Part shown: positions 30,626 to 39,417 of the stretch, in pieces
Position numbering within the stretch: the stretch's first letter is position 1
Layout of the letters: every line of letters begins with the position of its first letter
Assembly: GCF_002902285.1 (NCBI RefSeq)
Contig: NZ_PPRU01000025.1
Location: forward strand, 25,685-89,684
Direction of reading: 5' to 3'
Source of the DNA: Staphylococcus simulans
GTDB lineage: Bacteria > Bacillota > Bacilli > Staphylococcales > Staphylococcaceae
Length of the DNA stretch: 64,000 bases
The notes under the pieces: model-generated
Told to the model about the DNA's origin: nothing
The model's input: only the letters and a program-made list of their open reading frames with translations
The model's database searches: none
Program-made: the position numbers and the translations under genes

Positions 30626-31397
30626 AATTAAACCATTGATGCATATAATCATAGATATTTTTAAGAATTAATGCACTCGTTACGATGACAAACAATACTC
30701 TGACATAACCGACACCTTGTCTCAGTGCAAATTGCGCACCTGCATAGGAACCGACAATCATACTGAAAGCCATAATCAAACCGATCCCGTAATCAACTTT
30801 GCCTAGCAACATAAATAACAATAATGCACCGATATTTGAAGCGAAATTAAGGACTTTCGCGTTACCAGCAGCACTTAAGAAATCAAATCCGACTATCAGT
30901 AAAGTGAACAACATGAACGAGCCTGTGCCTCCACCTAAAAAGCCGTCATAAAAACCGATCAGTAATAGTACACTTGTAAAGAGAATCGCTTTTTTAGTTG
31001 AAAGCTTTTGATATGTTCGTATACTGCCCCAATCTTTACGCACGAGTGTATAAATCATCACAATCGTTAAGATGATTATGACAAGCGGCTTTAAGACTGA
31101 AGCTGGTAAAAAGGAAGCCAAGCTCGCACCACCCACTGCCGCTAAAAAGACAAATGGGAAGAGCTTGCCTACAATTTTCAAATCGACCTTGCCGGAACGT
31201 ATAAACTTAATCGCACTGGTTAAAGAACCAAATGAACTTGCTAGTTTATTTGTTCCAAGTGCAGTTGCTGGCGGGAGACCTATGGCGAGTAGAGCCGGTG
31301 TAGATATTAAACCACCGCCACCAACTACTGCATCAATAAACGCAGCTAAAAATCCAAATACAATTATGATTAATATCAGTGTCAAATCCCATTCCAC
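30624..31397 (-). CDS. TSUP (TauE/SafE) family membrane transporter
   Basis: 257-residue polytopic membrane protein with about eight hydrophobic segments in two repeats. Family motifs are GGGGLISTPALLAIGLPPATALGTNKLASS in the first repeat and GFYDGFLGGGTGSF in the second. The family moves sulfite, sulfonates or other organic anions, usually outward; the substrate here cannot be told. The initiator is GTG (31395-31397), 8 bases after AAAGGGG. It lies 30 bases after thiI on the same strand, so nifZ-thiI-TSUP may be one transcript, which would fit a sulfur-related substrate (inference). Confidence 0.86.
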   Translation of the reverse strand: MEWDLTLILIIIVFGFLAAFIDAVVGGGGLISTPALLAIGLPPATALGTNKLASSFGSLTSAIKFIRSGKVDLKIVGKLFPFVFLAAVGGASLASFLPASVLKPLVIIILTIVMIYTLVRKDWGSIRTYQKLSTKKAILFTSVLLLIGFYDGFLGGGTGSFMLFTLLIVGFDFLSAAGNAKVLNFASNIGALLLFMLLGKVDYGIGLIMAFSMIVGSYAGAQFALRQGVGYVRVLFVIVTSALILKNIYDYMHQWFN

Positions 31398-31427
31398 GAT
31401 GTTTACCCCTTTTTACTCACATATTAC

Positions 31428-32651
31428 TTAGAATAAATCTTCCATTAACGCTTCTGTTGTTTTGTCTTTTTGACTTTGATAGTTTTTAGTGACTTCAATA
31501 GTTTCAATACCTTCTACAGCACGATCAATCATTTCACTAAAGTCATATACACTTTCATAGCGTTCTACCTTTTCAAAATCAGGTTCTGTAACCGGGTTTT
31601 TAGGAGTGAAAATTGTACAGCAATCTTCAAATGGTTGAATTGATGTTTCAAACGTACCATATTGTTTTGCTTTAATGACAATTTCTTCTTTATCTAAAGT
31701 TAATAATGGACGTAAGACTGGCGTTGAAGTAACATGGTTAATCGCATACATACTTTTAAGTGTTTGGCTGGCAACTTGTCCTAAGTTTTCACCATTAACA
31801 ATCGCATCTGCGCCAATTTGATGTACTACTTTATCAGCAATGCGCATCATCATTCTTCTTGTAGATGTCATAGTATAGCGTTCATGGACTACTTTATGAA
31901 TTTGTTTTTGAACTTCTGTAAATGGAACGATGTGCAATTTGATCGGCCCTACACGTTCAGCTAAGATACGCGTTAGTTCAATGACTTTTTCTTTAGCTTT
32001 TTCACTTGTAAATGGCGGACTATGGAAATGAATGGCTTCTACTGTTACACCACGACGCATGATTTCCATACCTGCTACTGGTGAATCAATACCGCCTGAT
32101 AACATTAATAATGTTTTACCGCCTGTACCAACCGGTAATCCGCCAACGCCATCAATCACACGGTCATAAATATAAATTGCATCTAAGCGTACTTCTGTTT
32201 TAATGACATGATCTGGTTGTTTAGCATTTACATGGACTTGTTCATTGTTTTCTAACACTGCCCTGCCAAGCATACGTTGTAATTGATACGTATCATATGG
32301 AAATTGCTTGTCCGCACGTTTCACATCGATTTTGAATGAATCTCCGTCTGCATAGGCTTTCGCAAATTCACTTGCTTGTTTTTTCACTACTTCTAAATCT
32401 TTTTCAAGCTTCATCACAGGACTGATGGACTTCACACCAAATACTTGGCTAATACGACGCATAATTTCTTCGATATCCGCTTCAGGTGTGACTTCAATAT
32501 ACATTCTGTCTCGGTTTGCTTTAACATGGTAGCCTTGAAGCGGCATTAAAGCCTGTTTGACATTTGAACGTAAACGGTTCACAAACATTTTTCGGTTCGC
32601 ACCTTTAAGCGTTAGTTCACCATAACGCACTAAAATATGATCATAGATCAT
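31428..32651 (-). CDS. thiI: tRNA 4-thiouridine synthetase ThiI
   Basis: Adenylates U8 of tRNA and inserts sulfur to give 4-thiouridine; the E. coli homologue also feeds thiazole synthesis. 407 residues: N-terminal ferredoxin-like and THUMP domains (~1-165) and a PP-loop ATPase ([12 protein letters not shown], ~182). A cysteine pair lies in [12 protein letters not shown] (~345). There is no C-terminal rhodanese domain, as is usual in Bacilli, so sulfur must be handed over directly by the adjacent cysteine desulfurase. The ATG overlaps the nifZ stop by 4 bases (ATGA), supporting that partnership. Confidence 0.96.
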   Translation of the reverse strand: MIYDHILVRYGELTLKGANRKMFVNRLRSNVKQALMPLQGYHVKANRDRMYIEVTPEADIEEIMRRISQVFGVKSISPVMKLEKDLEVVKKQASEFAKAYADGDSFKIDVKRADKQFPYDTYQLQRMLGRAVLENNEQVHVNAKQPDHVIKTEVRLDAIYIYDRVIDGVGGLPVGTGGKTLLMLSGGIDSPVAGMEIMRRGVTVEAIHFHSPPFTSEKAKEKVIELTRILAERVGPIKLHIVPFTEVQKQIHKVVHERYTMTSTRRMMMRIADKVVHQIGADAIVNGENLGQVASQTLKSMYAINHVTSTPVLRPLLTLDKEEIVIKAKQYGTFETSIQPFEDCCTIFTPKNPVTEPDFEKVERYESVYDFSEMIDRAVEGIETIEVTKNYQSQKDKTTEALMEDLF

Positions 32652-33787
32652 TTCTTTAACAACTCCTTCATTTCTTCATAAACAATTTTAAACGCTTCTT
32701 TAAATCCTTCAATGTCTGATTCAGTCGTTATTGCACCCATAGAAATACGAATACTGCCTTCAATTCTTGATTCACTGATCCCCATCGCTAGTAACACTTC
32801 ATTTAAACGACTATGTTTTGATGAACATGCACTTGTTGTAGATAACATGATACCTTGTTTTGAGAAAGCATTGACTAATACTTCCCCTTTCACGCCATCA
32901 AATCCAACATTTAGAATATGTGGTGCACTTTGATGTGGTGAATTCACATGTACCCCTGGATACGCTTTAAAGAAGTTTCGTAAGTCTTCATTCCATTCAG
33001 TCAATCTTGAATTCAGTTGTTCTTGTTCGCTTACAGCATGTTTCAACGCTTTAACAATCGCAATATCTACCGGTAAATTAACTGTTCCACTTCTTAAACC
33101 ATATTCTTGGCCACCGCCATGAATCACAGGTTCAAGATTATGAATATTACGTACTAATAATAAACCCTGTCCCTTTAAGCCATTAAACTTATGACCGCTA
33201 AAACTAACACTGTCTACACCATTAAAGTGTAAAGAAGTTTTTCCAATAGCTTGCACAGCATCCACATGAAAATGTGCTTTTGGATACGCTTCAAGTATTT
33301 CCGCAATCGCTTCAATCGGTTGAATTTGGCCAGTAATATTATTAACGTGCATACATGTGACAAGACCAACATTCGGATTCATCAATGATTTTAAGTGTTC
33401 TAAATCAATGGTGCCTGCTTTTGTCACATTCACATAACGTAATTTAAACCCTTCTTCTTCTAAGTGACGCATCACTTCTAACACTGATGGATGTTCTAAA
33501 ACAGAAACAATAATTTCATCAGCATAAGGTTTTCGGTTATAAGCAGCACCTTTTAATGCCATATTATTGGATTCTGTCGCACCACTTGTAAAAATAATAT
33601 CGTATCTATCTTCTAAGTTCAGAATTTGGTTGATTTGTAACTTCGCTTGTTTCAACAATTGTTCAGCTTGCAAACCTGCTTGGTGTGGACTATTCGGATT
33701 AAAATATAAATCTTGGTTGACTTTAACAAAGGTGTCTAACACATCTTGTGCAGGTTTTGTAGTCGCTGCATTATCTAAATAAATCAC
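32648..33787 (-). CDS. nifZ: Cysteine desulfurase, NifZ type dedicated to ThiI
   Basis: PLP enzyme that removes sulfur from cysteine as a persulfide. 379 residues. It has the PLP-binding lysine in [14 protein letters not shown] (~203), the aspartate/glutamine of [11 protein letters not shown], and the catalytic cysteine in [11 protein letters not shown] (~322). In Bacillus the desulfurase next to thiI is the specific donor for 4-thiouridine (NifZ); the overlap with thiI here implies the same. The start is GTG (33785-33787) with a modest GGAAGTG site. Annotators often call it IscS or NifS. Confidence 0.93.
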   Translation of the reverse strand: MIYLDNAATTKPAQDVLDTFVKVNQDLYFNPNSPHQAGLQAEQLLKQAKLQINQILNLEDRYDIIFTSGATESNNMALKGAAYNRKPYADEIIVSVLEHPSVLEVMRHLEEEGFKLRYVNVTKAGTIDLEHLKSLMNPNVGLVTCMHVNNITGQIQPIEAIAEILEAYPKAHFHVDAVQAIGKTSLHFNGVDSVSFSGHKFNGLKGQGLLLVRNIHNLEPVIHGGGQEYGLRSGTVNLPVDIAIVKALKHAVSEQEQLNSRLTEWNEDLRNFFKAYPGVHVNSPHQSAPHILNVGFDGVKGEVLVNAFSKQGIMLSTTSACSSKHSRLNEVLLAMGISESRIEGSIRISMGAITTESDIEGFKEAFKIVYEEMKELLKK

Positions 33788-33879
33788 TTTTCGTCACTTC
33801 CACTTAATGAATTCTATCTTTTTAAGTCTTTTGTTCCAATTTTAATATTTTACCACAAATCAATGAATTCTCAATAAGC

Positions 33880-33918
33880 AAAAAGAAGGCGAGAACAAAA
33901 TACTGCTCTCGCCTTCTT
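33880..33918 (-). terminator. Terminator of ezrA
   Basis: Minus-strand arms AAGAAGGCGAGA and TCTCGCCTTCTT followed by TTTGCTT, 11 bases after the ezrA stop. Confidence 0.88.
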
Positions 33919-33928
33919 GTATAAAGTA

Positions 33929-35632
33929 CTAAATTTGACTTTGTGAAACAACTTCATCTTCAATACGTTGTGAAATCCCTGGATCTAATGAATCTAAAGC
34001 TTGTTCTGCAATTTCAATCGCACGTTTGTATCTATTATTTTTAAATAGACGTTCTGCTTCATTCAAGCTCTTATCAATGCTGCTGTCATCTTTACGATAA
34101 CGGTTACCATACTGGATTAATTTTTCAGCAAGAACTGCATTGACTAAAACATCCATTGCTTCATTTTCGAAATTATTCATTTGTAAGACAACTTTTGTAA
34201 CTTTATCTTTCAAATGCTTCACATGGATTGGACGTTCATCAAACTGACTGTTGATTTCACGCACTTCATGGTCAATTTCGTTTTTCATAATAATGAAGCG
34301 TTCTGGAACACTTGTTAAGTTAGAAGCTAATAACTTACGATAAATTTCTTCTTTCTTACTTTGCACACGTAACAAGTTATCTTCTGCTTCAGCTTCATCT
34401 TCACGTAATTGAATTAAATGGTTTTGAAGTTTTTCTTGTTTTTCATTAATCACTTTAACGTGATCTTCGATATACGCTAAATTGTCTTGAACTTCACTGT
34501 AACGTACTGTCGATTTTGACATTTCTCTTAAAATTTCATCATAAACTGAGATCAAGTTTTGAATTTCATTTTCAAATTGACGTACATTTTGAATGTCTGT
34601 CTCATTGATATAGTAATTTTCACGTACATATTCAATTTCCGTTTGTAATGTATAATTTGTATCTTTCGCACGGAACAAGTCATTTGTGATAACTTCTTTC
34701 GTTTCATCTACTTTATTTTTCGATTTCACTTCATGCTCGATTAAATCATACATTTCATCAAGTTGATCATTGATAGCGTTTAATTTGTCGTTTGCTTCTT
34801 CAAGTTCTAAACGACTGATCATCGGTTCAACAAAGCTCAACTCTGTTTTCATTGATTGTAAGTTACTGTCGACTTTAACATGGTCTAAATCATAGCCTTC
34901 AACTTTCAAGTCTCTGCAACCATATTTCAAGTCTTGGAATTGACCTGGAAGTTCTTTTTGCGCTTCTCGGATTAATTCCGGAATTTCTTGCATATCTTTT
35001 TGTAAGTAATTGATGTCTTCGTTAAGCGTTTTAATATGCTCATAAGCTTGTTTGTAGTTCCCCTCTTCTTTTAACTCAGTATACTTAACAAGCTCTGGTT
35101 CGAACAACTCAATTTCTTTTTCTAATGGTGCTGCCGCTTCACCGAATTGATGACGGTTTGCTAAAACATCACGTTTCATTTCACGGTATGCAACTTTGCT
35201 TTCTTCAAATAAGCGGTCACTTTCTTTATGCAAAGCTAAAATGTTTTCAACTTCTTCAGTTAATTTTGCATGTTGACTTTCATAACGATCCATTAATGCG
35301 TTTGCATCGTCTAACTCAGCTTGTGCTGCAGCAAATTTGAATTTATCAAAGTTTTCTTCCGCATTATGAATTTTCTCTTCAACCGGACTTAAATTATCAT
35401 TAGTATTTTTTAATGATTCGCGCTTTAAGCGGTCATATTCTAGTTGTGTTTCACCCTCAAGGGTTAAATCGTCCAACTCTTTCAGACGATCGTCTAATGT
35501 TAGTTTCTCAACCTCTATCTTGCGCTCTTCGGTTTTTTCGACCACTTGACGTTTTGAAGAACGGAGATAGAACATGATACCGACAATTATAAGTGCAATA
35601 ATTATAATTGCTAAGATGATATACAGTGCCAT
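33929..35632 (-). CDS. ezrA: Septation ring regulator EzrA
   Basis: Negative regulator of FtsZ ring formation and divisome scaffold linking FtsZ to penicillin-binding proteins. 567 residues. It has an N-terminal membrane anchor ([21 protein letters not shown], residues 2-22) followed by about 540 residues of almost continuous coiled coil in spectrin-like repeats, rich in E, K, Q, L, with no enzymatic motif. Near the C-terminus is [14 protein letters not shown]...[15 protein letters not shown], which corresponds to the conserved QNR-patch region of EzrA (only partly conserved here). Usual length is ~562-565. ATG with AGGAGGAG. Monocistronic. Confidence 0.95.
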   Translation of the reverse strand: MALYIILAIIIIALIIVGIMFYLRSSKRQVVEKTEERKIEVEKLTLDDRLKELDDLTLEGETQLEYDRLKRESLKNTNDNLSPVEEKIHNAEENFDKFKFAAAQAELDDANALMDRYESQHAKLTEEVENILALHKESDRLFEESKVAYREMKRDVLANRHQFGEAAAPLEKEIELFEPELVKYTELKEEGNYKQAYEHIKTLNEDINYLQKDMQEIPELIREAQKELPGQFQDLKYGCRDLKVEGYDLDHVKVDSNLQSMKTELSFVEPMISRLELEEANDKLNAINDQLDEMYDLIEHEVKSKNKVDETKEVITNDLFRAKDTNYTLQTEIEYVRENYYINETDIQNVRQFENEIQNLISVYDEILREMSKSTVRYSEVQDNLAYIEDHVKVINEKQEKLQNHLIQLREDEAEAEDNLLRVQSKKEEIYRKLLASNLTSVPERFIIMKNEIDHEVREINSQFDERPIHVKHLKDKVTKVVLQMNNFENEAMDVLVNAVLAEKLIQYGNRYRKDDSSIDKSLNEAERLFKNNRYKRAIEIAEQALDSLDPGISQRIEDEVVSQSQI

Positions 35633-35661
35633 TGTTTTCTCCTCCTATTTAATCACTTCTC

Positions 35662-35690
35662 ATTATAGCGTAATTTCTTGCCTCATTAAA
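35662..35690 (-). promoter_or_regulatory. Candidate promoter of ezrA
   Basis: Minus strand TTTAAT (35685-35690), 17-base spacer, TATAAT (35662-35667), 30 bases before the ATG. Confidence 0.45.
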
Positions 35691-35738
35691 ATAAAATATT
35701 AATTTTCTTTATACAAATTGCTGATTAAGCACCTTAAA

Positions 35739-35768
35739 TTGAAGTCTTATAGATGTCCATATTATAAT
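35739..35768 (+). promoter_or_regulatory. Promoter of the fRMsr gene
   Basis: TTGAAG (35739-35744), 18-base spacer, TATAAT (35763-35768), 35 bases before the ATG. Confidence 0.55.
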
Positions 35769-35803
35769 ATGGAAAATGCTAGACAGAAAAGAGGTCATTA
35801 TTT

Positions 35804-36277
35804 ATGAAACAAACGACGACAAACTACCAATCAATTGCACAACAAATGAAAGGTTTAAATGCAGATGAAAAATATTTAATCACTTTGCTAAGTAACACTT
35901 CTGCCCTTTTAAACGAAAACTTAGATAATATTAATTGGATTGGTTTTTATTTAATGGAAGCAGGACAACTCATTTTAGGGCCCTTCCAAGGCAGACCTGC
36001 TTGTACACCTATTCAAGTCGGCAGTGGTGTTTGCGGAACATCTGTTGAAAAAGATATCGTTCAACGTGTAGAAGATGTTCACCAATTCCCTGGTCACATC
36101 GCATGTGATGCACGTAGCCGATCAGAAATTGTCATTCCATTGCATCGTGATGGTGAAGTCATCGGTTTATTAGATATTGATGCACCGATCACAGGACGCT
36201 TTACTCAAACTGATGAAGAAGGCCTAGTCTCATTAATGAAAATTCTTGAAGAACAAATTGCACGAACAGTGAAATAA
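35804..36277 (+). CDS. Free methionine-(R)-sulfoxide reductase (GAF domain)
   Basis: Cytoplasmic repair of free methionine-R-sulfoxide. The 157 residues form a single GAF domain. The three cysteines of the fRMsr family are present in order: GRPACTP (~67), GSGVCGTS (~77) and HIACDARSRSE (~101), together with the SE-I-VP motif after it. These catalytic cysteines distinguish it from sensory GAF domains. Bacillus YtsP is the nearest named relative I recall. GAGGTC precedes the ATG. It has its own promoter and lies just before rpsD, which has a separate one. Confidence 0.9.
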   Translation: MKQTTTNYQSIAQQMKGLNADEKYLITLLSNTSALLNENLDNINWIGFYLMEAGQLILGPFQGRPACTPIQVGSGVCGTSVEKDIVQRVEDVHQFPGHIACDARSRSEIVIPLHRDGEVIGLLDIDAPITGRFTQTDEEGLVSLMKILEEQIARTVK

Positions 36278-36306
36278 TTGTTTTGCATGGAAATATAGAT
36301 AAACCC

Positions 36307-36334
36307 TTGACTTTATTCGTCATAATGGTACAAT
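36307..36334 (+). promoter_or_regulatory. Promoter of rpsD
   Basis: TTGACT (36307-36312), 16-base spacer, TACAAT (36329-36334); predicts a start near 36341 and a leader of about 180 bases. Confidence 0.6.
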
Positions 36335-36340
36335 ACTCTT

Positions 36341-36522
36341 TGTGTGAAATAACGAAAGTAGCAATTGTATATTAATAGGCTCTATGTTGTTCCCAACGCG
36401 GACGTGCCGTGTAACCGGAGCTATGAGGCGAGGACACACAAAACAATATATCCTATTAAGCATACAATACTCTTCTTTGTTTTTTCATAACAACTACAAA
36501 AAACAAAAGGAGGAGTCTTAAC
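36341..36522 (+). ncRNA. Structured 5' leader of rpsD (S4 autoregulatory leader)
   Basis: A compact GC-richer block (36373-36458) in an AT-rich leader, closed by the pair TAATAGG (36373-36379) and CCTATTA (36452-36458). Inside are conserved-looking segments such as GTTGTTCCCAACGCGG and GAGCTATGAGGCGAGGACA. In Bacillus, rpsD is known to be repressed by its own product binding a leader structure; this leader has the right place and size. A covariance search for the Firmicutes S4 leader would decide. Confidence 0.7.
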
Positions 36523-37128
36523 ATGGCTCGATTTACAGGTTCAAACTGGAAAAAATCTCGTCGTTTAGGTATCTCTTTAAGCGGTACTGGTAAAGAGTTA
36601 GAAAAACGCCCTTACGCACCAGGTCAACATGGTCCAAACCAAAGAAAAAAATTATCAGAATATGCGATTCAATTACGTGAAAAACAAAAATTACGTTACT
36701 TATACGGAATCACTGAAAGACAATTCCGTAACACATTCGATATCGCTGGTAAACAATCTGGTGTTCACGGTGAAAACTTCATGCGTTTACTTGCTCGTCG
36801 TTTAGACGCAGTTGTATATGCTTTAGGTTTAGCACGTACACGTCGTCAAGCACGTCAATTAGTAAACCACGGACACATCGAAGTAGATGGTGGTCGCGTT
36901 GATATCCCATCATACACTTTAAAACCAGGTCAAGTGATCTCAGTTAGAGAAAAATCTCAAAAACTAGACATCATCCTTGAATCAGTTGAAATCAACAACT
37001 TCGTACCAGAATACTTAGAATTCGACGAAGAAAAATTATCAGGTACTTTCGTACGTATTCCAGAACGTAGCGAATTACCAGCTGAAATCAACGAACAACT
37101 TATCGTTGAGTACTACTCAGGTAAATAA
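36523..37128 (+). CDS. rpsD: 30S ribosomal protein S4
   Basis: Primary 16S rRNA-binding protein that nucleates small-subunit assembly. 201 residues starting [21 protein letters not shown]. The S4 RNA-binding domain lies at ~93-155 ([33 protein letters not shown]). This is the form without N-terminal zinc cysteines. Strong site AAAGGAGGAG. It stands alone, as is typical of Bacilli, with promoter, structured leader and terminator. Confidence 0.98.
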   Translation: MARFTGSNWKKSRRLGISLSGTGKELEKRPYAPGQHGPNQRKKLSEYAIQLREKQKLRYLYGITERQFRNTFDIAGKQSGVHGENFMRLLARRLDAVVYALGLARTRRQARQLVNHGHIEVDGGRVDIPSYTLKPGQVISVREKSQKLDIILESVEINNFVPEYLEFDEEKLSGTFVRIPERSELPAEINEQLIVEYYSGK

Positions 37129-37144
37129 TAATTTCGAGATTTCG

Positions 37145-37180
37145 ATACTGCATCTTTTCAAAAGGTGCAGTATTTTTTTA
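37145..37180 (+). terminator. Terminator of rpsD
   Basis: Arms ATACTGCA and TGCAGTAT flanking a loop, followed by TTTTTTTA, 17 bases after the stop. Confidence 0.85.
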
Positions 37181-37270
37181 TGTTAATTTTCCCCTTCCCT
37201 TTTATAAGCGCTAGTATTATTCAGTTGTTTGCGTCATAATATAATTACTAAATAGAAGGAGATGTGCAAC

Positions 37271-37735
37271 GTGAAAAACTGGTTGAAAAATAATAGATTG
37301 ATTATGATACTAGCTGGTGTTTATCTTGTTTCTGGTTTCATCTTCTTACCAAGTTTTACTGAATACTTTGATAAAAGTTATTTTGAAAAATCAATATTAA
37401 AAGTGATCATTGATGCTTTTATAGCCAACTTCGGCTTTGCATTATCTTTATCCCTTGCGATTTCTTTTGTACTTTCAGCTATTATTATGACGTATCAATA
37501 TTTTAAAAATGACGAAGTAGATAACGTAATAAAAAGTTTTGCGTTTATCGTTTTAGTGGTTAACGTGTATGTATTTGTTAGTACTTTGATTTTATTATCA
37601 ATTACCCAAGATAATGGTGAAGCGATTTTTGCGTTATTTGGATTCTTTTATGGTTTCACAAAGTATCTGCCTTGGGCTTATAACATGATTAATGAACGAT
37701 TCAATATATCAGACATAAAAATGAATAAAAAATAA
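37271..37735 (+). CDS. Small membrane protein of unknown function
   Basis: 154 residues from a GTG at 37271. I do not recognise the family. Three or four hydrophobic segments are visible: ~10-29, ~47-74 and ~87-110, and a weaker one at ~117-135. Short charged loops include YQYFKNDEVDNVIKS, and the C-terminal tail is lysine-rich (ISDIKMNKK). AAGGAGA lies 8-9 bases before the GTG; an ATG three codons earlier abuts that site and is less likely. A TATAAT occurs at 37240-37245. Flanked by the rpsD terminator and a bidirectional hairpin, so monocistronic. No cysteine or charged pattern points to an enzyme. Confidence 0.75.
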   Translation: MKNWLKNNRLIMILAGVYLVSGFIFLPSFTEYFDKSYFEKSILKVIIDAFIANFGFALSLSLAISFVLSAIIMTYQYFKNDEVDNVIKSFAFIVLVVNVYVFVSTLILLSITQDNGEAIFALFGFFYGFTKYLPWAYNMINERFNISDIKMNKK

Positions 37736-37764
37736 AGGATGCCTGTAAAATCAGACATCCTTTT
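37734..37764. terminator. Bidirectional terminator
   Basis: Arms AAAGGATG and CATCCTTT with extra CTG/CAG pairs. On the minus strand it is followed by ATTTTTTATT, a strong tail, so a minus-strand transcript (the 42-codon gene and perhaps glpQ) probably ends here. Confidence 0.8.
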
Positions 37765-37765
37765 A

Positions 37766-37894
37766 TTATGCACGATGCGCTTTGGCTTTTTTTCGTTTTA
37801 CTACTCTATAGATAGTAACTCCTATAATGATGATTACCCAGCTTAATAACTCTTTTTTATCCAGTCTTTGGATAGGTTTGAGGTTAAATTTCAT
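37766..37894 (-). CDS. Putative 42-residue single-pass membrane protein
   Basis: Minus strand ATG at 37892-37894 to TAA at 37766-37768. It encodes MKFNLKPIQRLDKKEL then a hydrophobic segment LSWVIIIIGVTIY (~17-29) and a basic tail RVVKRKKAKAHRA. The short amphipathic/basic head, one membrane span and strongly positive C-terminus look like a genuine small membrane protein rather than chance coding. It ends 2 bases before a terminator with a strong tail on this strand and lies 100 bases downstream of glpQ on the same strand. Against it: the ribosome binding site is poor. Function unknown. Toxin-like peptides can have this form, but no antitoxin RNA is visible. Confidence 0.55.
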   Translation of the reverse strand: MKFNLKPIQRLDKKELLSWVIIIIGVTIYRVVKRKKAKAHRA

Positions 37895-37994
37895 CGTTGT
37901 TCGAGAAAAACAGATATGAGTTCTCAATCGTTCTTCTCTTATCTTCCCTTCTGTTAATTAGATAATTTAATTATACAAGTGGTATTCTAATTAA

Positions 37995-38744
37995 TCAATC
38001 TAATTCAAAATAATGATTTGGGCCATCTGTAATGATGCCATCTACCCCATCAATCATAAGTTTTCTAATATCATTGATATCATTGACTGTATAAGGCAAT
38101 ACTTTTAAGTGATGCAAGTGTGCCCTTTCTATAAACTTTTGGTTAACGAGTTCATAATTAGGATTAGCATACTCACAAAATTTAGCTAATTTATTAAAAT
38201 TCGGCATTTTAAACAAATATTTTTTCTTACTTAACAACACACCAAGAGAATACTTTCGTGTAAGTTTAGAAATTTTCTCTATACTTCTTTCATCAAATGA
38301 TTGGATAATGACCTTATCTGCATCTAAATGGGCATCTTCTATTTCTTTTAATAATTGTTCTTCTATATTTGGATATTTACTTGGCTTCTTAATCTCAATC
38401 AGTAAAGTCGTATCATGTGGTTCAACTAACTTTGCGACTTCTTTAAATGTCATAATCTTTGCGCCTATAAATGTCGCATCTTTCCATGAACCGAAATCAT
38501 AGCTTTTTAATTCATCTCGCGTATAATCTTTAACATACCCACTTCCATTAGAAGTTCGATCTATTTTATCATCATGGATAACAACGAGTTGTTGATCTTT
38601 AGTTAAATGCACATCTATTTCTAGCATATCTACTGAAGCGTTCAATGCTGCTTTATAAGCCAGTAACGTATTTTCTGGATAGTCTAATGAAAATCCACGA
38701 TGTGCAATAATTTGAAAATCCTCACTCGGAATGACTTTTTCCAT
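37995..38744 (-). CDS. Glycerophosphodiester phosphodiesterase, cytoplasmic type
   Basis: Splits glycerophosphodiesters into an alcohol and glycerol-3-phosphate. 249 residues from the ATG at 38744 (MEKVIPSEDF), preceded by AAAGGGTG. GDPD-domain motifs: IIAHRGFSLDYPENTLLAYKAAL (catalytic HRG and ENT), MLEIDVHLTKDQQLVVIHDD (metal-binding EID and second catalytic histidine), LLIEIKKP, and the C-terminal VLPYTVND / DGIITDGP. No signal peptide, so it resembles the UgpQ-like cytoplasmic forms rather than secreted GlpQ. A longer start (14 codons) would overlap the divergent OsmC gene's promoter region and lacks a site. Confidence 0.9.
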   Translation of the reverse strand: MEKVIPSEDFQIIAHRGFSLDYPENTLLAYKAALNASVDMLEIDVHLTKDQQLVVIHDDKIDRTSNGSGYVKDYTRDELKSYDFGSWKDATFIGAKIMTFKEVAKLVEPHDTTLLIEIKKPSKYPNIEEQLLKEIEDAHLDADKVIIQSFDERSIEKISKLTRKYSLGVLLSKKKYLFKMPNFNKLAKFCEYANPNYELVNQKFIERAHLHHLKVLPYTVNDINDIRKLMIDGVDGIITDGPNHYFELD

Positions 38745-38810
38745 GTTATTCACCCTTTTAATATGATTGTAAAAACAATCTATCATAATTTAAACGGAGG
38801 TCAAAGAGAT

Positions 38811-39251
38811 ATGGCAGAACATGATTTTATTGTGACAACGCAATGGAGCGGCGGCAGAGATGAAACTGGCACTGTTAAAGGCGATGTTTTAAACGAGTCT
38901 ATTTCTATTCCAAGCTCGCTTGGAGGTGTTGGCGAAGGTACAAATCCAGATGAAATGTTAATTGCTGCTGCCTCTTCTTGTTATATCATTTCATTAGCAG
39001 CAACTCTAGAACGTGCGCATTTCACTGATATTTCTATTAATCAATCTTCAGTCGGTACCGCTTCTCTCAACAACGGTAAATTCAAAATGGAGAAAATTAC
39101 GCATCATCCTAAAATTACTGTTGATGTTCATCAAAAAGAAGCACTTGAAAAAAGATTAGATAAACTTTTAAAAATTGCTGACAATAACTGCATGATATCT
39201 AATTCAATCAGAGGTAATGTTGAGATTGAAATCGATGCAGTCATTCTATAA
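38811..39251 (+). CDS. OsmC/Ohr-family protein (SACOL1771-like)
   Basis: Small thiol-dependent peroxidase-like protein, 146 residues from the ATG at 38811 (MAEHDFIVTTQWSGG), with a strong site ACGGAGG. The OsmC fold signatures are GTNPDEMLIAAASSCYIISLAATLE, containing the first cysteine (~54), and DNNCMISNSIRG with the second (~127). The paired cysteines support hydroperoxide reduction. It belongs to the OsmC/YhfA subgroup found in staphylococci. It is divergent from the phosphodiesterase gene with only 66 bases between starts. Substrate uncertain. Confidence 0.87.
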   Translation: MAEHDFIVTTQWSGGRDETGTVKGDVLNESISIPSSLGGVGEGTNPDEMLIAAASSCYIISLAATLERAHFTDISINQSSVGTASLNNGKFKMEKITHHPKITVDVHQKEALEKRLDKLLKIADNNCMISNSIRGNVEIEIDAVIL

Positions 39252-39255
39252 CAGT

Positions 39256-39282
39256 GACCCAACTTTGGTTGGGTTGCTTGTT
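39256..39282 (+). terminator. Terminator-like hairpin after the OsmC gene
   Basis: Arms CCCAAC and GTTGGG with a TTTG loop followed by TTGCTTGTT. The tail is modest. Confidence 0.5.
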
Positions 39283-39290
39283 ACTTTATA

Positions 39291-39304
39291 TTAAAACGCT
39301 TACA
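39291..39304 (+). promoter_or_regulatory. Weak cre-like sequence
   Basis: TTAAAACGCTTACA differs from TGNAANCGNWNNCW at one fixed base (T for G at position 2). 114 bases before the aminotransferase start. Confidence 0.25.
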
Positions 39305-39363
39305 ATATCAGTTTGATATAAAATCATCAATTTTAAGTAAAAGTATACTTAAATTGCCTTTAT

Positions 39364-39378
39364 TATTTTCAGAATATT
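39364..39378 (+). promoter_or_regulatory. CodY-box-like motif before the serine operon
   Basis: TATTTTCAGAATATT differs from the CodY motif AATTTTCWGAAAATT at two of 15 positions and keeps the central TTTTCAGAA. It lies 40 bases before the start codon. Amino acid synthesis genes are typical CodY targets. Confidence 0.5.
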
Positions 39379-39380
39379 TG

Positions 39381-39400
39381 GTAAGATTAATGAATCTTAC
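39381..39400 (+). promoter_or_regulatory. Inverted repeat between CodY-like box and ribosome binding site
   Basis: GTAAGATT-AATG-AATCTTAC, perfect 8-base arms, immediately after the CodY-like box and 10 bases before AGGGGGA. It contains a -10-like TAAGAT. It could be an operator or a small hairpin in the leader. Confidence 0.45.
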
Positions 39401-39417
39401 ATTAGGGGGAAATCTAT

